A DNA stretch of 64,000 nucleotides from Williamsia sterculiae (lineage in GTDB: Bacteria > Actinomycetota > Actinomycetes > Mycobacteriales > Mycobacteriaceae): NCBI RefSeq assembly GCF_900156495.1, contig NZ_FTNT01000006.1:62001-126000 (forward strand), read 5' to 3'. A program made the translations under genes and the position numbers. The notes below the pieces were generated by a model. That model was not told the origin of the DNA and did not search any database. It worked only from the letters and a program-made list of their open reading frames with translations. Shown here in pieces: positions 18,039 through 26,801 of this stretch. Every line of letters starts with the position of its first letter. Within the stretch, counting starts at the first letter, position 1.

Positions 18039-19426
18039 CGTCATCGCACCTGTCGGCATCGGATCTGGTGTTGCGTTACGACGATCGGGTGGTGATCGAC
18101 GGCCTGTCGGTGCGGATACCGCCGGGACGGATCACCGCGCTGGTCGGTCCGAATGCGTGTGGCAAGTCGACGCTGCTGCGCGGACTCGGCCGGATCCTCG
18201 CCCCTGCAGGTGGCGTGGTGCGGCTCGACGACACCGACGTCCGGGACGTGCCCCGCAGACAGTTCGCCCGTCGGGTCGGGTTGCTCCCCCAGTCACCGAT
18301 CGCTCCGGACGGCATCACCGTGGTTGATTTGGTGGAGCGTGGGCGTTCACCGCATCAGGGGTGGTTCGGCGGTCGTGATGCCGCCGACGACGATGCCGTG
18401 CTGTCGGCAATGCGGTCGACCGGTGTGTTGTCGCTGGCCGATCGTCCGGTGGCGGAACTGTCCGGCGGTCAGCGGCAACGAGTGTGGATCGCGATGGCGC
18501 TGGCCCAGGACACCGACGTCCTGCTGCTCGACGAACCGACGACGTACCTGGACGTGGCGCACGCGGTGGAGGTGTTGGACCTGTTGGTGGATCGCAACGT
18601 CGAGCGTCAGACCACCGTCGTCGTGGTGTTGCACGACCTGAATCTGGCGTGCCGGTACGCCGATCACCTCATCGCGATGAACGAGGGCCGCGTGATCACC
18701 GCAGGCGCACCGGACGAGGTGATGACCGAGGACCTGGTGTCGGAGGTGTTCGGCATGCGCGCCCGGGTGATCCCCGATCCGGTCTCACAGAGCCCGATGG
18801 TGGTGCCCGCCGGACGTCACCACCCGTTACCGCAGCGACGGACACCTGACGGTTCGCCGACCGATCCGAGCCGGATCCGCGACGAGCGGGCGCTGCGCGA
18901 TGTGGTGCCGGAACCCCATCCGGCGATCATGGACAAGGGCACCGATCGGATCGATCCGGTCGCCGCTCGATTCCTGGCGGCGGCGCCCATCGTGTTCATG
19001 GCAACGACCGGCAACAGTGGGGCGGTGACGGTGTCGCCGCGCGGGGATCACCAGGGGTCGGGGGTACGTATCCTGGATGACGGTCGACGGCTTGCTCTCC
19101 CGCAACGTCGCGGCAATCGGCGGGTTGACTCGATGCGTAACCTGCTGCACCACAGCGGTGTCGGACTGTTGTTCTGCGTGCCCCGGGTGACACATGTGCT
19201 CAGGGTCAACGGCCACGCGACGGTGGTCACCGACCCGGAGATCCTCGGCCTGTGGGACGGTGGGGTGGATGTCGCGATCGTCGTCGACATCGAGGAGACC
19301 TTCGTCCACTGCGGGAAGGCCCTTCACGCGTCCAAGTTGTGGGATCCGGAGAGCTGGGGTGATCCCGACGACCTACCGACGTCCAAGGAGCTCTACGACG
19401 CTGCGGTGGCGGATCGCGACGACTGA
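18035..19426 (+). CDS. FecE-type ABC ATPase fused to a PPOX-class FMN-binding domain
   Basis: A single 463-residue frame encodes two domains. Residues 1-260 are a FecE-like ATPase: Walker A GPNACGKST (38-46), Q-loop Gln86, signature LSGGQRQ (142-148), Walker B with LLLDEP (163-168), H-loop His200. After a 20-residue linker, residues 281-463 match the complete DR_2398-like pyridoxamine-phosphate-oxidase class of flavin proteins: VTVSPRGD, LALPQRRGNRRVDSMRNLL (flavin phosphate region) and CGKALHASKLW. ATG overlaps the upstream permease stop. The second half could reduce ferric siderophore or act on imported haem, as distant relatives such as HugZ do; that is inference. No internal stop is present. 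Confidence 0.85.
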   Translation: MTSSHLSASDLVLRYDDRVVIDGLSVRIPPGRITALVGPNACGKSTLLRGLGRILAPAGGVVRLDDTDVRDVPRRQFARRVGLLPQSPIAPDGITVVDLVERGRSPHQGWFGGRDAADDDAVLSAMRSTGVLSLADRPVAELSGGQRQRVWIAMALAQDTDVLLLDEPTTYLDVAHAVEVLDLLVDRNVERQTTVVVVLHDLNLACRYADHLIAMNEGRVITAGAPDEVMTEDLVSEVFGMRARVIPDPVSQSPMVVPAGRHHPLPQRRTPDGSPTDPSRIRDERALRDVVPEPHPAIMDKGTDRIDPVAARFLAAAPIVFMATTGNSGAVTVSPRGDHQGSGVRILDDGRRLALPQRRGNRRVDSMRNLLHHSGVGLLFCVPRVTHVLRVNGHATVVTDPEILGLWDGGVDVAIVVDIEETFVHCGKALHASKLWDPESWGDPDDLPTSKELYDAAVADRDD

Positions 19427-20058
19427 GGCGGCCAGACGACGCCGGCGTCGGAGATGACGTCGACGTGTGCCTGGGCGGCCACTCGGTTGTCCGTCGGCCG
19501 CCATACGCGGCCGTGCGGGACGATGATGAGCAGTCCGTCCACGTCGCCAACGGCGGCGAATCCCGGTGTGGGCGGGTCGCCGTAGGGGCTGAGACCGGAG
19601 GCTTCCAACTGCGAGACAGTCTCGAGCACATCGGGGACGGCGATACCTATCTCGCTGACCGACACCAGATCGCGGGTCGTGAAGGGGTGATCGATACGGT
19701 CGGCACGGTCGCGCCGCTCGATGAATTCGAGTAGCTGTCCGTCGGGGCCGTCGAAGTACACGGATCGCGCGTTCCACGACACCGGACATTCGAAGTCCTC
19801 AATCCCGTTCCGCCGCAGCAACGCCACCCGTTGCGAGATGAAGTGTTTGGCGGCATCGAAGGCTCCCGTGGGGACTGTGAACGCGAGGTGATGGTCACCG
19901 ACGAATTCTCTGTCGCCGACAAAGGTGATGCGACTGTGGCCGATTCGCACGGTGACCTCCCCGGCCATCGCCGGTGTGATAACGCACCCCCACGACTCGA
20001 AGTAGTCGGCGGTCTCGGCAAGAGTGCGCGTGGGCAGTCGTACCGAGATCATCTCCAT
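19393..20058 (-). CDS. VOC-superfamily protein (two glyoxalase-like modules)
   Basis: A 221-residue vicinal-oxygen-chelate protein. The first half contains FDGPDGQLLEFIERRD, a typical module ending with a metal-ligand glutamate; the second half begins SVSEIGIAVPDVLETVSQLE and ends before a full second glutamate is obvious. Members include glyoxalases, dioxygenases and antibiotic-binding proteins, so no reaction is assigned. The ATG at 20058 is preferred; a TTG at 20079 is in frame. Its 3' end overlaps the 3' end of the ATPase-PPOX gene by 34 bases, tail to tail. Confidence 0.72.
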   Translation of the reverse strand: MEMISVRLPTRTLAETADYFESWGCVITPAMAGEVTVRIGHSRITFVGDREFVGDHHLAFTVPTGAFDAAKHFISQRVALLRRNGIEDFECPVSWNARSVYFDGPDGQLLEFIERRDRADRIDHPFTTRDLVSVSEIGIAVPDVLETVSQLEASGLSPYGDPPTPGFAAVGDVDGLLIIVPHGRVWRPTDNRVAAQAHVDVISDAGVVWPPQSSRSATAAS

Positions 20059-20140
20059 CGCTGCAGTCAACTCCCTCAACCGTGGTTGAGGTCAAGAGGG
20101 TGGAATCGTTGTTGGGTCACGGCCGACCTAGGTGTGTCTC

Positions 20141-20578
20141 CTAATGAGTGATCGGTCGGTCGCTAATTGACGCTTGGAATCGGATGAGGTAACCGTCAGG
20201 ATCGGTGACGAGGAACTGATGAACGCCGGTTTCGGTGCGTTCGTCGATGCGGTACCACTTCGTCTCAGGCTCCATGAAAGTCGCGTAATCCGCGTCTCGC
20301 AGGGCGGTGAGGATTGGGGCGAGGTCCCGTACGCTGATCTGGAAGTTGATTCCTCGCCCGAGGGGTGGTTCCAGGGGTGCAGTGATCCAGTTTCGGCCGA
20401 TGCCTTGCTGCTCAAGCATGACATGAGCCGACCCCAACGAGATGTAGGCGAAGCCCTCCTCGGGACGCTGGTAGTTGATCTTGAACCCGCAGAGCCCACA
20501 CCAGAAATCGATGCTTCTCATGACGTCACCGACCAGCAGCTCGGGCACCAGGGCGGGGTCAAGCGACGCGTTACTCAC
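20141..20578 (-). CDS. VOC-family / bleomycin-resistance-type protein
   Basis: This 145-residue single-domain VOC protein has VPELLVGDVMRSIDFWCGLCGF at its start (positions split by the family's DFY-like motif), EGFAYISLGSAHVMLEQQG in the middle and DPDGYLIRFQ at the end, which is the pattern of bleomycin-resistance-like binding proteins. The GTG at 20578 starts just four bases after the last base of a transposase relic, so its original promoter may have been lost or replaced. Substrate unknown. Confidence 0.72.
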   Translation of the reverse strand: MSNASLDPALVPELLVGDVMRSIDFWCGLCGFKINYQRPEEGFAYISLGSAHVMLEQQGIGRNWITAPLEPPLGRGINFQISVRDLAPILTALRDADYATFMEPETKWYRIDERTETGVHQFLVTDPDGYLIRFQASISDRPITH

Positions 20579-20582
20579 TTGT

Positions 20583-20962
20583 TCATCGTCGCAGACCATC
20601 GGAGTAGCGCAGCCAGAGCGTGATTGCGCGGAGAACGACACCGCCTCGATATGTCAGGGCAAGTCTGTCGTACCGGGTGGCGAGTCCGCGCCACTGCTTC
20701 ATCTCGTTGAATCCTCGCTCAACGGCGTTGCGTCCATTGTAGTCTTCGTGGTCATAACCGACGGGGCGGCCGCCACTGGCATTGCGACGCTTGCGATGCC
20801 GCCGAAAGAATGCGGCACGTCACGCCAAGGCGTTCCTACCCGATAGCGACAGATGATGCCCTCGATCACCCGGCGATCGTCACGGAACGGACGCCCGCGC
20901 CAACCCGTCGACGACGTGATCCGTTTCCATTGAACATCCGATACGACCACATCGCGACTCAC
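20583..20962 (-). pseudogene. IS5-family transposase remnant with internal deletion
   Basis: The 5' part encodes an IS5-type N-terminus (WKRITSSTGWRGRPFRDD, then VIEGIICRYRVGTPWRD). About 60 codons in, the reading frame shifts, and the 3' part in another frame encodes the classic C-terminus: GRPVGYDHEDYNGRNAVERG and FNEMKQWRGLATRYDRLALT, ending at a TGA at 20583. The catalytic core between them is missing, so the element is dead. Terminal inverted repeats are not evident. The stretch is visibly less GC-rich than its surroundings. Confidence 0.75.
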
Positions 20963-21278
20963 TCAAAGATCGTCCCGCGGACACCGAGACACATGAGGAG
21001 ACACGCCCTAGGTGTTGCGGATCATCTACGTTGTAGACACACCGGTACGGGCTGACTGAGACGGGAGACGGGTTCGACTTCATCTGAGGAGCCCCGAGTT
21101 CGAGCGCCACCACCTCGCTCAGCTGTCGCGCACGGACGCCAGTCGTACAAGGCCTTCGGGATTCGTCCCGCTCGACACAGAGCGTCGACCCCGCGTCGAT
21201 CTAAGTCTCACCATCGACGCCATTTCACACTGTCACCGATGTCCGGACTCGGCGCCGGGGATTGTCAGACCCCGTCTC
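20963..21278. other. intergenic region, no gene seen
   Basis: About 316 bases between the transposase remnant and the DUF222 promoter. Base composition is mixed and no open frame has protein-like character. It may contain further decayed insertion-sequence DNA. Confidence 0.4.
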
Positions 21279-21284
21279 TACAAT
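21279..21284 (+). promoter_or_regulatory. -10 element, leaderless promoter of the DUF222 gene
   Basis: TACAAT lies seven bases before the ATG at 21292, one of the best -10 matches in the window. Confidence 0.5.
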
Positions 21285-21291
21285 CGAACAC

Positions 21292-22788
21292 ATGAGCGAG
21301 AGTCGTTGGGCGGGTGGGTCACCGGCAGTCTTGGGGCTGCTCGGTGATGTGTCCGGTGTCCCGGTCAACGATCTGCTCGCGGAGATGGTTCATGCGACCC
21401 AGGGGCAGTCGTTTCTGGAGTGGCAGCGGTATCGGCTCGCTGCGGAGTTGGATACCCAGTTGGTGGGTGAGGAGATACTCACCGACTACCGGATGATCGA
21501 TTCGACCGCGTTGTGTGCCACCCGTATCGCGACGGTGTTGTCGATCGGGCAGGTGTCCGCGGAAGGGTTGTTGGCACGCGCGGTCGCGCTACGTGATCGG
21601 TTGCCGCAGGTGTTGTTGTGCCTGCGGGACGGAAAGGTCGCCCCGCAACACATACGGACGATCGTGTCCCGCACCGACCTGATCACCGACCCTCAGATCG
21701 CGGCCACGGTGGATCGCGAGATCTCGGAGTGTTTACGACGCCGGGGTTCGTGGTCGACGAACCGGTTACGCGACATGGTCGACCGCATCGTCTACACCCA
21801 CGACCCGGATGCGGTCAGGCAGCGCCGTGAGGCCGCGAAAGACGCCCGCGCGTTTTGGACGGAGAACGACGCCGACGGTATGGGTGTGGTGGGTGCGTCG
21901 ATGACTGCGGAGAACACCCTGTTGTTGGCGCAACGGGTGCATGCCGCCGCCGACCACGTCTGTGTGAATGATCCGCGGACGAAGGCGGCGCGGCGGTCGG
22001 ATGCGTTGGTCGCGTTGACCACCGGTGCGACGTGGGAATGTTTGTGCGGTGACCCCGACTGCACCGCCGCAACAGGGTGGGATACCACCACCACGTCGGG
22101 GCAGGCCACCACTGCGATGATTCATGTGGTCACCGACCCGACCACACTCACCACCGACCACGGTGGTCGGCCGGGATTCCTGCCCGGGTACGGGGTCGTG
22201 TCACCCGACCACATCCGTGACCTGGCCGAACGTCCGGACACGGTCATCCGACCCGTCCCCACGTCCGCGCCGGCCGCCCAACCCGCGGACCCGTACCGGC
22301 CGTCGACCGCGTTGGCCCGGTTTATGTGGATGCGCGACCAGTACTGTGTGTGGCCCGGCTGCGACCAACCCGCCATGCGGTGCGACGCCGATCACGTCAC
22401 CGAATACGACCACACCAACCCCGAACGGGGTGGGCAGACCACCGCCGACAACATGAACTCCAAATGCCCGTTCCATCATGGGGTGAAAACGTTCACCGAG
22501 TTCCTCGACGACCAAACCATCGACGACCACGGCCACCCCGCGACCACGGTCACCACCCCCGAAGGATTGACCGTCGACGGCCCCGCCCACACCGGTTACG
22601 ACCTCCACCCGCAACTCGACCACATCGAGTTCACCGCCCCACCCAACGGGCCACCACCACCGGCACCGGAGCAACCGACCAGACGCCGACCCCGCCTGGA
22701 AGACAAACACGCCCGACGCCGCCACGAACGCGAATGCAACCGCCGAGCCGGGGACGACGATGACGAATGTGTCCCACCACCGTTCTGA
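21292..22788 (+). CDS. DUF222 / 13E12-family protein with HNH endonuclease domain
   Basis: This 498-residue protein has an N-terminal DUF222 region (about 20-250) followed by an HNH nuclease domain near 352-400: CVWPGCDQP supplies a zinc CxxxxC-type pair, MRCDADHV carries the DxDH histidine, and CPFHHGVKT the later Cys and His ligands. It belongs to the repeated 13E12 genes of mycobacteria and relatives, often present in many copies and tied to mobile DNA, with unproven function. The C-terminal 60 residues are proline- and arginine-rich. The ATG follows a leaderless promoter, so an in-frame upstream GTG is not needed. It lies 300 bases from an IS relic. Confidence 0.85.
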   Translation: MSESRWAGGSPAVLGLLGDVSGVPVNDLLAEMVHATQGQSFLEWQRYRLAAELDTQLVGEEILTDYRMIDSTALCATRIATVLSIGQVSAEGLLARAVALRDRLPQVLLCLRDGKVAPQHIRTIVSRTDLITDPQIAATVDREISECLRRRGSWSTNRLRDMVDRIVYTHDPDAVRQRREAAKDARAFWTENDADGMGVVGASMTAENTLLLAQRVHAAADHVCVNDPRTKAARRSDALVALTTGATWECLCGDPDCTAATGWDTTTTSGQATTAMIHVVTDPTTLTTDHGGRPGFLPGYGVVSPDHIRDLAERPDTVIRPVPTSAPAAQPADPYRPSTALARFMWMRDQYCVWPGCDQPAMRCDADHVTEYDHTNPERGGQTTADNMNSKCPFHHGVKTFTEFLDDQTIDDHGHPATTVTTPEGLTVDGPAHTGYDLHPQLDHIEFTAPPNGPPPPAPEQPTRRRPRLEDKHARRRHERECNRRAGDDDDECVPPPF

Positions 22789-22869
22789 GCGGACCGTCAG
22801 GATCGGAGCAGCCAGTGCTCGACCACGCGGATGACCCGCGACGGCGACTCCACCTCCACCGGTGATGCC

Positions 22870-22875
22870 TACAGT
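22870..22875 (+). promoter_or_regulatory. -10 element, leaderless promoter of the ABM-fold gene
   Basis: TACAGT is six bases before the ATG at 22882 and decides that start. Confidence 0.45.
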
Positions 22876-22881
22876 GGAGTG

Positions 22882-23202
22882 ATGATATTCATCACGGTCA
22901 AGTGGCCGGTCAAACCCGAATTCGCGGACCAGTGGCCTGAACTGGCCAAAGAGTTCACCGACGCCACCCGTGCCGAACCGGGCAACAAGTGGTTCGACTG
23001 GTCACGCGGCCTGGACGACCCGAACACCTACGTGCTCATCGAGGCCTTCGAGGACGATGCCGCCGAGGCTCATGTGGGCTCTGATCACTTCGCCAAGGCG
23101 CAGCGTGACCTGCCACAGTACTTGCAGCGCACCCCGGACGTCATCAACGCCGAGATCGACCAGGACGACTGGTCGCAGCTCGGCGAGATGACCGTCGACT
23201 GA
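22882..23202 (+). CDS. antibiotic biosynthesis monooxygenase (ABM)-fold protein
   Basis: A 106-residue ferredoxin-like alpha+beta-barrel protein: IFITVKWPVKPEFADQW at the start, EPGNKWFDWSRGLDDPN and YVLIEAFEDDAAEAHVGSDHF match the family. The usual roles are cofactor-less quinol monooxygenases and haem-degrading enzymes; haem-binding residues cannot be identified here. The next gene, an SDR, begins four bases after the stop, so the two form an operon. Confidence 0.78.
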   Translation: MIFITVKWPVKPEFADQWPELAKEFTDATRAEPGNKWFDWSRGLDDPNTYVLIEAFEDDAAEAHVGSDHFAKAQRDLPQYLQRTPDVINAEIDQDDWSQLGEMTVD

Positions 23203-23205
23203 ACC

Positions 23206-24150
23206 GTGAATCCCCTCGCCACCGTGGTCGACCGCGCACTGGATCTTGCCGTCGTACCCGGTTACTCCGCGATCGGCTGTGCCGTCCGACGTCGTTTCTG
23301 GCCCGCCGACCCGGCGCCGTTCGCCGATCCGGTCGACATCGTGATCACCGGAGGCAGTTCCGGTCTCGGTGCCGCCACCGCGATCGGGTTGGCCCGACTC
23401 GGTGCCCGCGTGCATCTCGTCGGCCGGTCACTCGACCGTCTCGCGTCATCGGCGGACAACGTCCGTCAGCAGGTTGCCGACGCGGAGGTCGCGGTCCATG
23501 AATGCGACGTCAGCGACCTCGATTCCGTCACTGAACTCGTGACCGCATTGACCACCCAGCTGACCCGGGTGCATGCGTTGATCCATTGCGCCGGGGTGAT
23601 GCCACCCGAACGGTCGGAATCCGCACAGCGGCATGAGCTGGCACTCGCGACGCACGTTCTCGGACCGGTCGCGCTGACCCAGGGATTGCGCCCGCTCCTC
23701 GACGGTCATTCCCGGGTGATCTTCGTGTCCAGTGGCGGGATGTACCCGGTCCCGCTGCGCTTCACCGACTTCGAGTACGTCGACGGAACGTATTCCGGGT
23801 TGACCGCCTACGCCCGCACCAAACGGATGCAGGTGGTGATCGCCGAGCAATTGGCCGAGGCAATGTCCGGACCCGACGATCCGACAGTGTGCAGTATGCA
23901 TCCCGGCTGGGCAGACACCCCCGGGATCACCGATTCGATCCCGGGTTTCGGCAGGGTGATGGGACCGATCCTGCGCACACCCGCCGAGGGGGCCGACACC
24001 ATCGTCTGGTTGGCCGCGTCCGACGCCGCGCTCGCCACACCGGGCGCATTCTGGCACGACCGCCAGGTGAGACCGACGCACTACCCACCGTGGCGCAAGG
24101 ACGACTCCGCTGCGCGCGACGCACTGTGGAAGCTCGCACTGGGGAGCTGA
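23206..24150 (+). CDS. short-chain dehydrogenase/reductase
   Basis: This 314-residue SDR has TGGSSGLGAAT for NAD(P) binding near residue 48, HCAGVMPP in the core, catalytic Ser in VSSGGMYPV and YARTK as the YxxxK motif. A 40-residue N-terminal extension with a hydrophobic stretch precedes the Rossmann fold and may attach it to a membrane, as in DHRS12-like proteins. GTG starts four bases after the stop of the ABM-fold gene. Substrate unknown. Confidence 0.85.
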   Translation: MNPLATVVDRALDLAVVPGYSAIGCAVRRRFWPADPAPFADPVDIVITGGSSGLGAATAIGLARLGARVHLVGRSLDRLASSADNVRQQVADAEVAVHECDVSDLDSVTELVTALTTQLTRVHALIHCAGVMPPERSESAQRHELALATHVLGPVALTQGLRPLLDGHSRVIFVSSGGMYPVPLRFTDFEYVDGTYSGLTAYARTKRMQVVIAEQLAEAMSGPDDPTVCSMHPGWADTPGITDSIPGFGRVMGPILRTPAEGADTIVWLAASDAALATPGAFWHDRQVRPTHYPPWRKDDSAARDALWKLALGS

Positions 24151-24168
24151 TCTCGCGGCGTAGTCGCG

Positions 24169-25131
24169 TCAGGCCGGCTCGCGCATCACGCCTACATGTC
24201 GGGCGGTGCCGGAGAGGCCGGGGAGTTCAGTTGTCGGTGACCAGGTACGCAATCCGTCGGTGCTGTCGCTGTACAGCAGCTTCCCGCGCGTGTAGGCGTC
24301 CAGGTACATCCGCCAGTTCCCGTTCGGCAGTTTCACCACGGCGGGACCCTCCACATACGGGCCCCAGGCACCCGGCGCCACGAACCGATACGGGCCACCG
24401 AGCGATTGCGCAACCGCATGCTCGACGACCTTCTTCGTCTCGTTCTTGGTGAACGCGTGGTAGACCCCACCCAGTTTGACCACGGTGGTGTCGATGTGGT
24501 CGGCGCCGATCCCGATGATGGGAACCGGTGCACTCCACTGTCGCAGGGTCGGTTCCAGCGCGTGCATCACGTATGGTACGAACCCGCCACCGGTGGACAT
24601 CGACAGGATGACGCTCACCCGGCCACCTTCCACAAACCAATCCGGCGCCCATGCCTTGGCGGTGAACGGCGACAGCGACGGCCACCCGCTCGACGAACCG
24701 AAACCCTTGCCGTCACCCGTTCCCGGCAACAGCAGACAACAGAACGGAACCGGATGGTCGCCGATCGGCGTCCAGTGCACCCGGTCACTGCTGCGGGCGA
24801 ACCCGATATTCGCGCCCGAAGCGGTGGTGTAGGTGACGTAGTAGAGGCCGTCGGTGTTCCGGAAGATGCTGGCGTCCCGAACATGACCTGCAGACGGTCG
24901 GTACGCAGACTTCTGAACGACGTCGAAGTGGGTGCCGTCGGACGATTGGTAGACATCCATGTCGCGGTCGCTGGCGTTGCTGAACGCCACCATCGTGTAC
25001 ATCCACCCGGACGACGGCGCGGCAGTGCTGTTCGTGGGGGATGCGACCGACATCCCCACGACGGCGAGCAGTACCACCCACACGGTTGATGACCACGAGC
25101 GCACGGACGTCACGGATGCAGTATCGGACAT
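24169..25131 (-). CDS. secreted five-bladed propeller glycosidase-like protein (GH43-like)
   Basis: A 320-residue exported protein. The signal peptide is hydrophobic (WVVLLAVVGMSVAS) with cleavage probably before STAAPSSG. The mature part has repeating strands: VRDASIFRNTDGLYYVTYTT, then KAWAPDWF, and PYVEGPAVVKLPNGNWRMYL, which together resemble glycoside hydrolase family 43/62 arabinanases and xylosidases. An acidic residue in VRDAS and the glutamate in YVEGPAV would be candidates for the catalytic pair. Arabinogalactan of the own cell wall or plant polysaccharide are both possible targets. The start is uncertain (ATG at 25131 or 25152). Confidence 0.7.
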   Translation of the reverse strand: MSDTASVTSVRSWSSTVWVVLLAVVGMSVASPTNSTAAPSSGWMYTMVAFSNASDRDMDVYQSSDGTHFDVVQKSAYRPSAGHVRDASIFRNTDGLYYVTYTTASGANIGFARSSDRVHWTPIGDHPVPFCCLLLPGTGDGKGFGSSSGWPSLSPFTAKAWAPDWFVEGGRVSVILSMSTGGGFVPYVMHALEPTLRQWSAPVPIIGIGADHIDTTVVKLGGVYHAFTKNETKKVVEHAVAQSLGGPYRFVAPGAWGPYVEGPAVVKLPNGNWRMYLDAYTRGKLLYSDSTDGLRTWSPTTELPGLSGTARHVGVMREPA

Positions 25132-25356
25132 CCACGCACCACGCGTGTTCATTCGCCACATCTCGGCGGCGCGGATGGTCGGCACACCGCTCAGCACACT
25201 TCGGAGCTCACGAACCGCAGGATCATCATGCCCGTCATCTGAAATTCATCTCGATGACGACTCTCCGTTGCTCGCCGCTGTGATGCTCATCCGAGCCATA
25301 CAGTCGGGCCGCTCCGTCGGGGATCGGTTCACATGGGCGAGACAGGAGCGATGAGG

Positions 25357-26493
25357 ATGCGCGTTCGGCTTGCGGCACTGGCCGTATCGGTGGCGGCAGG
25401 TGTCGGTCTACTGACGCCTGCGAGTGCAGGAGCTGCGCCGGCGCCGTGCACCTTCGCCCCCACGGCGATCCCCGGTGTCAGTGGTTACACCGCCGCACAG
25501 TTGGCCGATCCGTTCGCCACCGCGAAGCCCAAGGACCACATCGGTGTCCTCGACGCCTTCTCGCGCATCTCCCCCGTTGTTCGTGCCCAGAACCTCGCGG
25601 AGACGGTCGTCATCAACAACACCGCCTCGCCCGCGACGGCACAGTATGCCGTCCGCGACAACTACGACATCGGCACCGCGACGATCTTCAACTCACTCGG
25701 GTCGCGGCTCGGCACCGCTTTCAGCCAGGCGCTCGCGGCAGGACAGCTGCCGAAGGTGTCGCAGCTCCTCGTCGGCGAGGAGGCGATCGTCGAAGCGCGC
25801 GTGGGGACGTCGGCAGAGAAGAAGTACTTCCAGAACCCGCGCCCGTTCGAGGTCGCCCCGCAGCTGATCCGTCACTACAGTGACGGTCGTCCCGACCTCT
25901 ACGAGGCGGTGCGCGGCAGCGGTTCCTACCCGTCGGGTCACACCACCTGGGGCTTCGCCGAGGCCTTCCTGATCGCCACGTTGTTCCCCGAGGTCGGCCC
26001 GCAGGTCCTGTACCGCGGTGCCGAGTACGGCTACCACCGTGTGGTGTTGGGCGTGCACTACCCGCTCGACGTGATCGGCGGACGCATGCTGTCCGAGTCG
26101 GTCGTCACGGAGCTGTTGGGCGACAAGAAGTTCAGCGCCCTGTTGTCGGAGGCCAAGCAGCAGGCACGTACGGTGCTCGCCGCGAAGGTCGGCGCACCCA
26201 TCGGCACGGTGGTCCGCTGCCAGCAGCCCTACGTCTCCACCAGTACAGCGCTGGGGTCGTACCGGCAGCGCGAGACCTACTCCTTCGGCGCCACCGGTGA
26301 CACCCGCCGCCCGGTCCAGGTACCGGCAGGTGCGGAGACCCTGATCCGGGCCGCGCATCCGGGTCTGAGCGACGCTCAGCTACGCGCGATCCTGGCCAAG
26401 ACCGCCCTGCCCTCGGGCTACCCGCTGGACAAGACCGGCGCCAACGGCGGCTGGCAGCGTCTCGACATCGCGAAGGCCTGGGTCACCTCCTAG
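25357..26493 (+). CDS. secreted class A acid phosphatase, PAP2 superfamily
   Basis: The 378-residue exported phosphatase starts with a signal peptide (LAALAVSVAAGVGLL, cleavage after SAGA). The three PAP2 signature blocks are present: EKKYFQNPRPF (Kx6RP), GSYPSGHTTWG, and GAEYGYHRVVLGVHYPLDV (Rx5Hx3D). It resembles PhoN-type non-specific acid phosphatases with an additional C-terminal region of about 130 residues. AGGAG is eight bases before the ATG at 25357, which is why that start is chosen over the ATG at 25351. The likely role is phosphate scavenging outside the cell. Confidence 0.85.
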   Translation: MRVRLAALAVSVAAGVGLLTPASAGAAPAPCTFAPTAIPGVSGYTAAQLADPFATAKPKDHIGVLDAFSRISPVVRAQNLAETVVINNTASPATAQYAVRDNYDIGTATIFNSLGSRLGTAFSQALAAGQLPKVSQLLVGEEAIVEARVGTSAEKKYFQNPRPFEVAPQLIRHYSDGRPDLYEAVRGSGSYPSGHTTWGFAEAFLIATLFPEVGPQVLYRGAEYGYHRVVLGVHYPLDVIGGRMLSESVVTELLGDKKFSALLSEAKQQARTVLAAKVGAPIGTVVRCQQPYVSTSTALGSYRQRETYSFGATGDTRRPVQVPAGAETLIRAAHPGLSDAQLRAILAKTALPSGYPLDKTGANGGWQRLDIAKAWVTS

Positions 26494-26536
26494 GTTGGGT
26501 GCGGTCATCGTCCGTCGATGGCCTAGAACGATCAAC

Positions 26537-26564
26537 TTCTACCGTGAGCGGGTAGAGTTCTACC
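26537..26564. promoter_or_regulatory. probable VapB operator (inverted and direct repeats)
   Basis: TTCTACC at 26537-26543 and 26558-26564 flank GGTAGAG at 26551-26557, so an inverted repeat and a direct repeat overlap immediately before the vapB ATG. Antitoxins of this family autoregulate through such sites. Confidence 0.5.
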
Positions 26565-26801
26565 ATGGGCTTGAACATCAAGAACGAGCACGTGCACGAG
26601 CTGGCCCGTGAGGTGGCTCGCCGCACGGGTCGCAACCAGACGAGCGCCATCGAGTTGGCACTCGAGCGGCTGCTCGCCGAATTGCGGCGCGAGGACGACC
26701 AGACCACGCGTCTGAGTCTGATCCGATTGATGCAGCGGGCCGCGATCGGTATAGATCTCGACACCGAGACTCTCTACGACACGGCCGGGCTGCCACGGTG
26801 A
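26565..26801 (+). CDS. vapB: VapB-type antitoxin (PSK operon family)
   Basis: A 78-residue antitoxin. The N-terminal half (LNIKNEHVHELAREVARRTG) is a ribbon-helix-helix-like DNA-binding domain typical of Rv0748-type VapB proteins; the acidic C-terminus (GIDLDTETLYDTAGLPR) is the part expected to fold over the toxin. It overlaps the toxin gene by four bases (GTGA), and the repeats just upstream suggest autoregulation. The module sits at the edge of the accessory island. Confidence 0.85.
   Translation: MGLNIKNEHVHELAREVARRTGRNQTSAIELALERLLAELRREDDQTTRLSLIRLMQRAAIGIDLDTETLYDTAGLPR

Noticed and set aside
21262-21284. TTGTCA as a -35 partner of the DUF222 -10 element
   Set aside because: The spacing is only 11 bases, too short for a sigma-A promoter; the -10 alone is reported.
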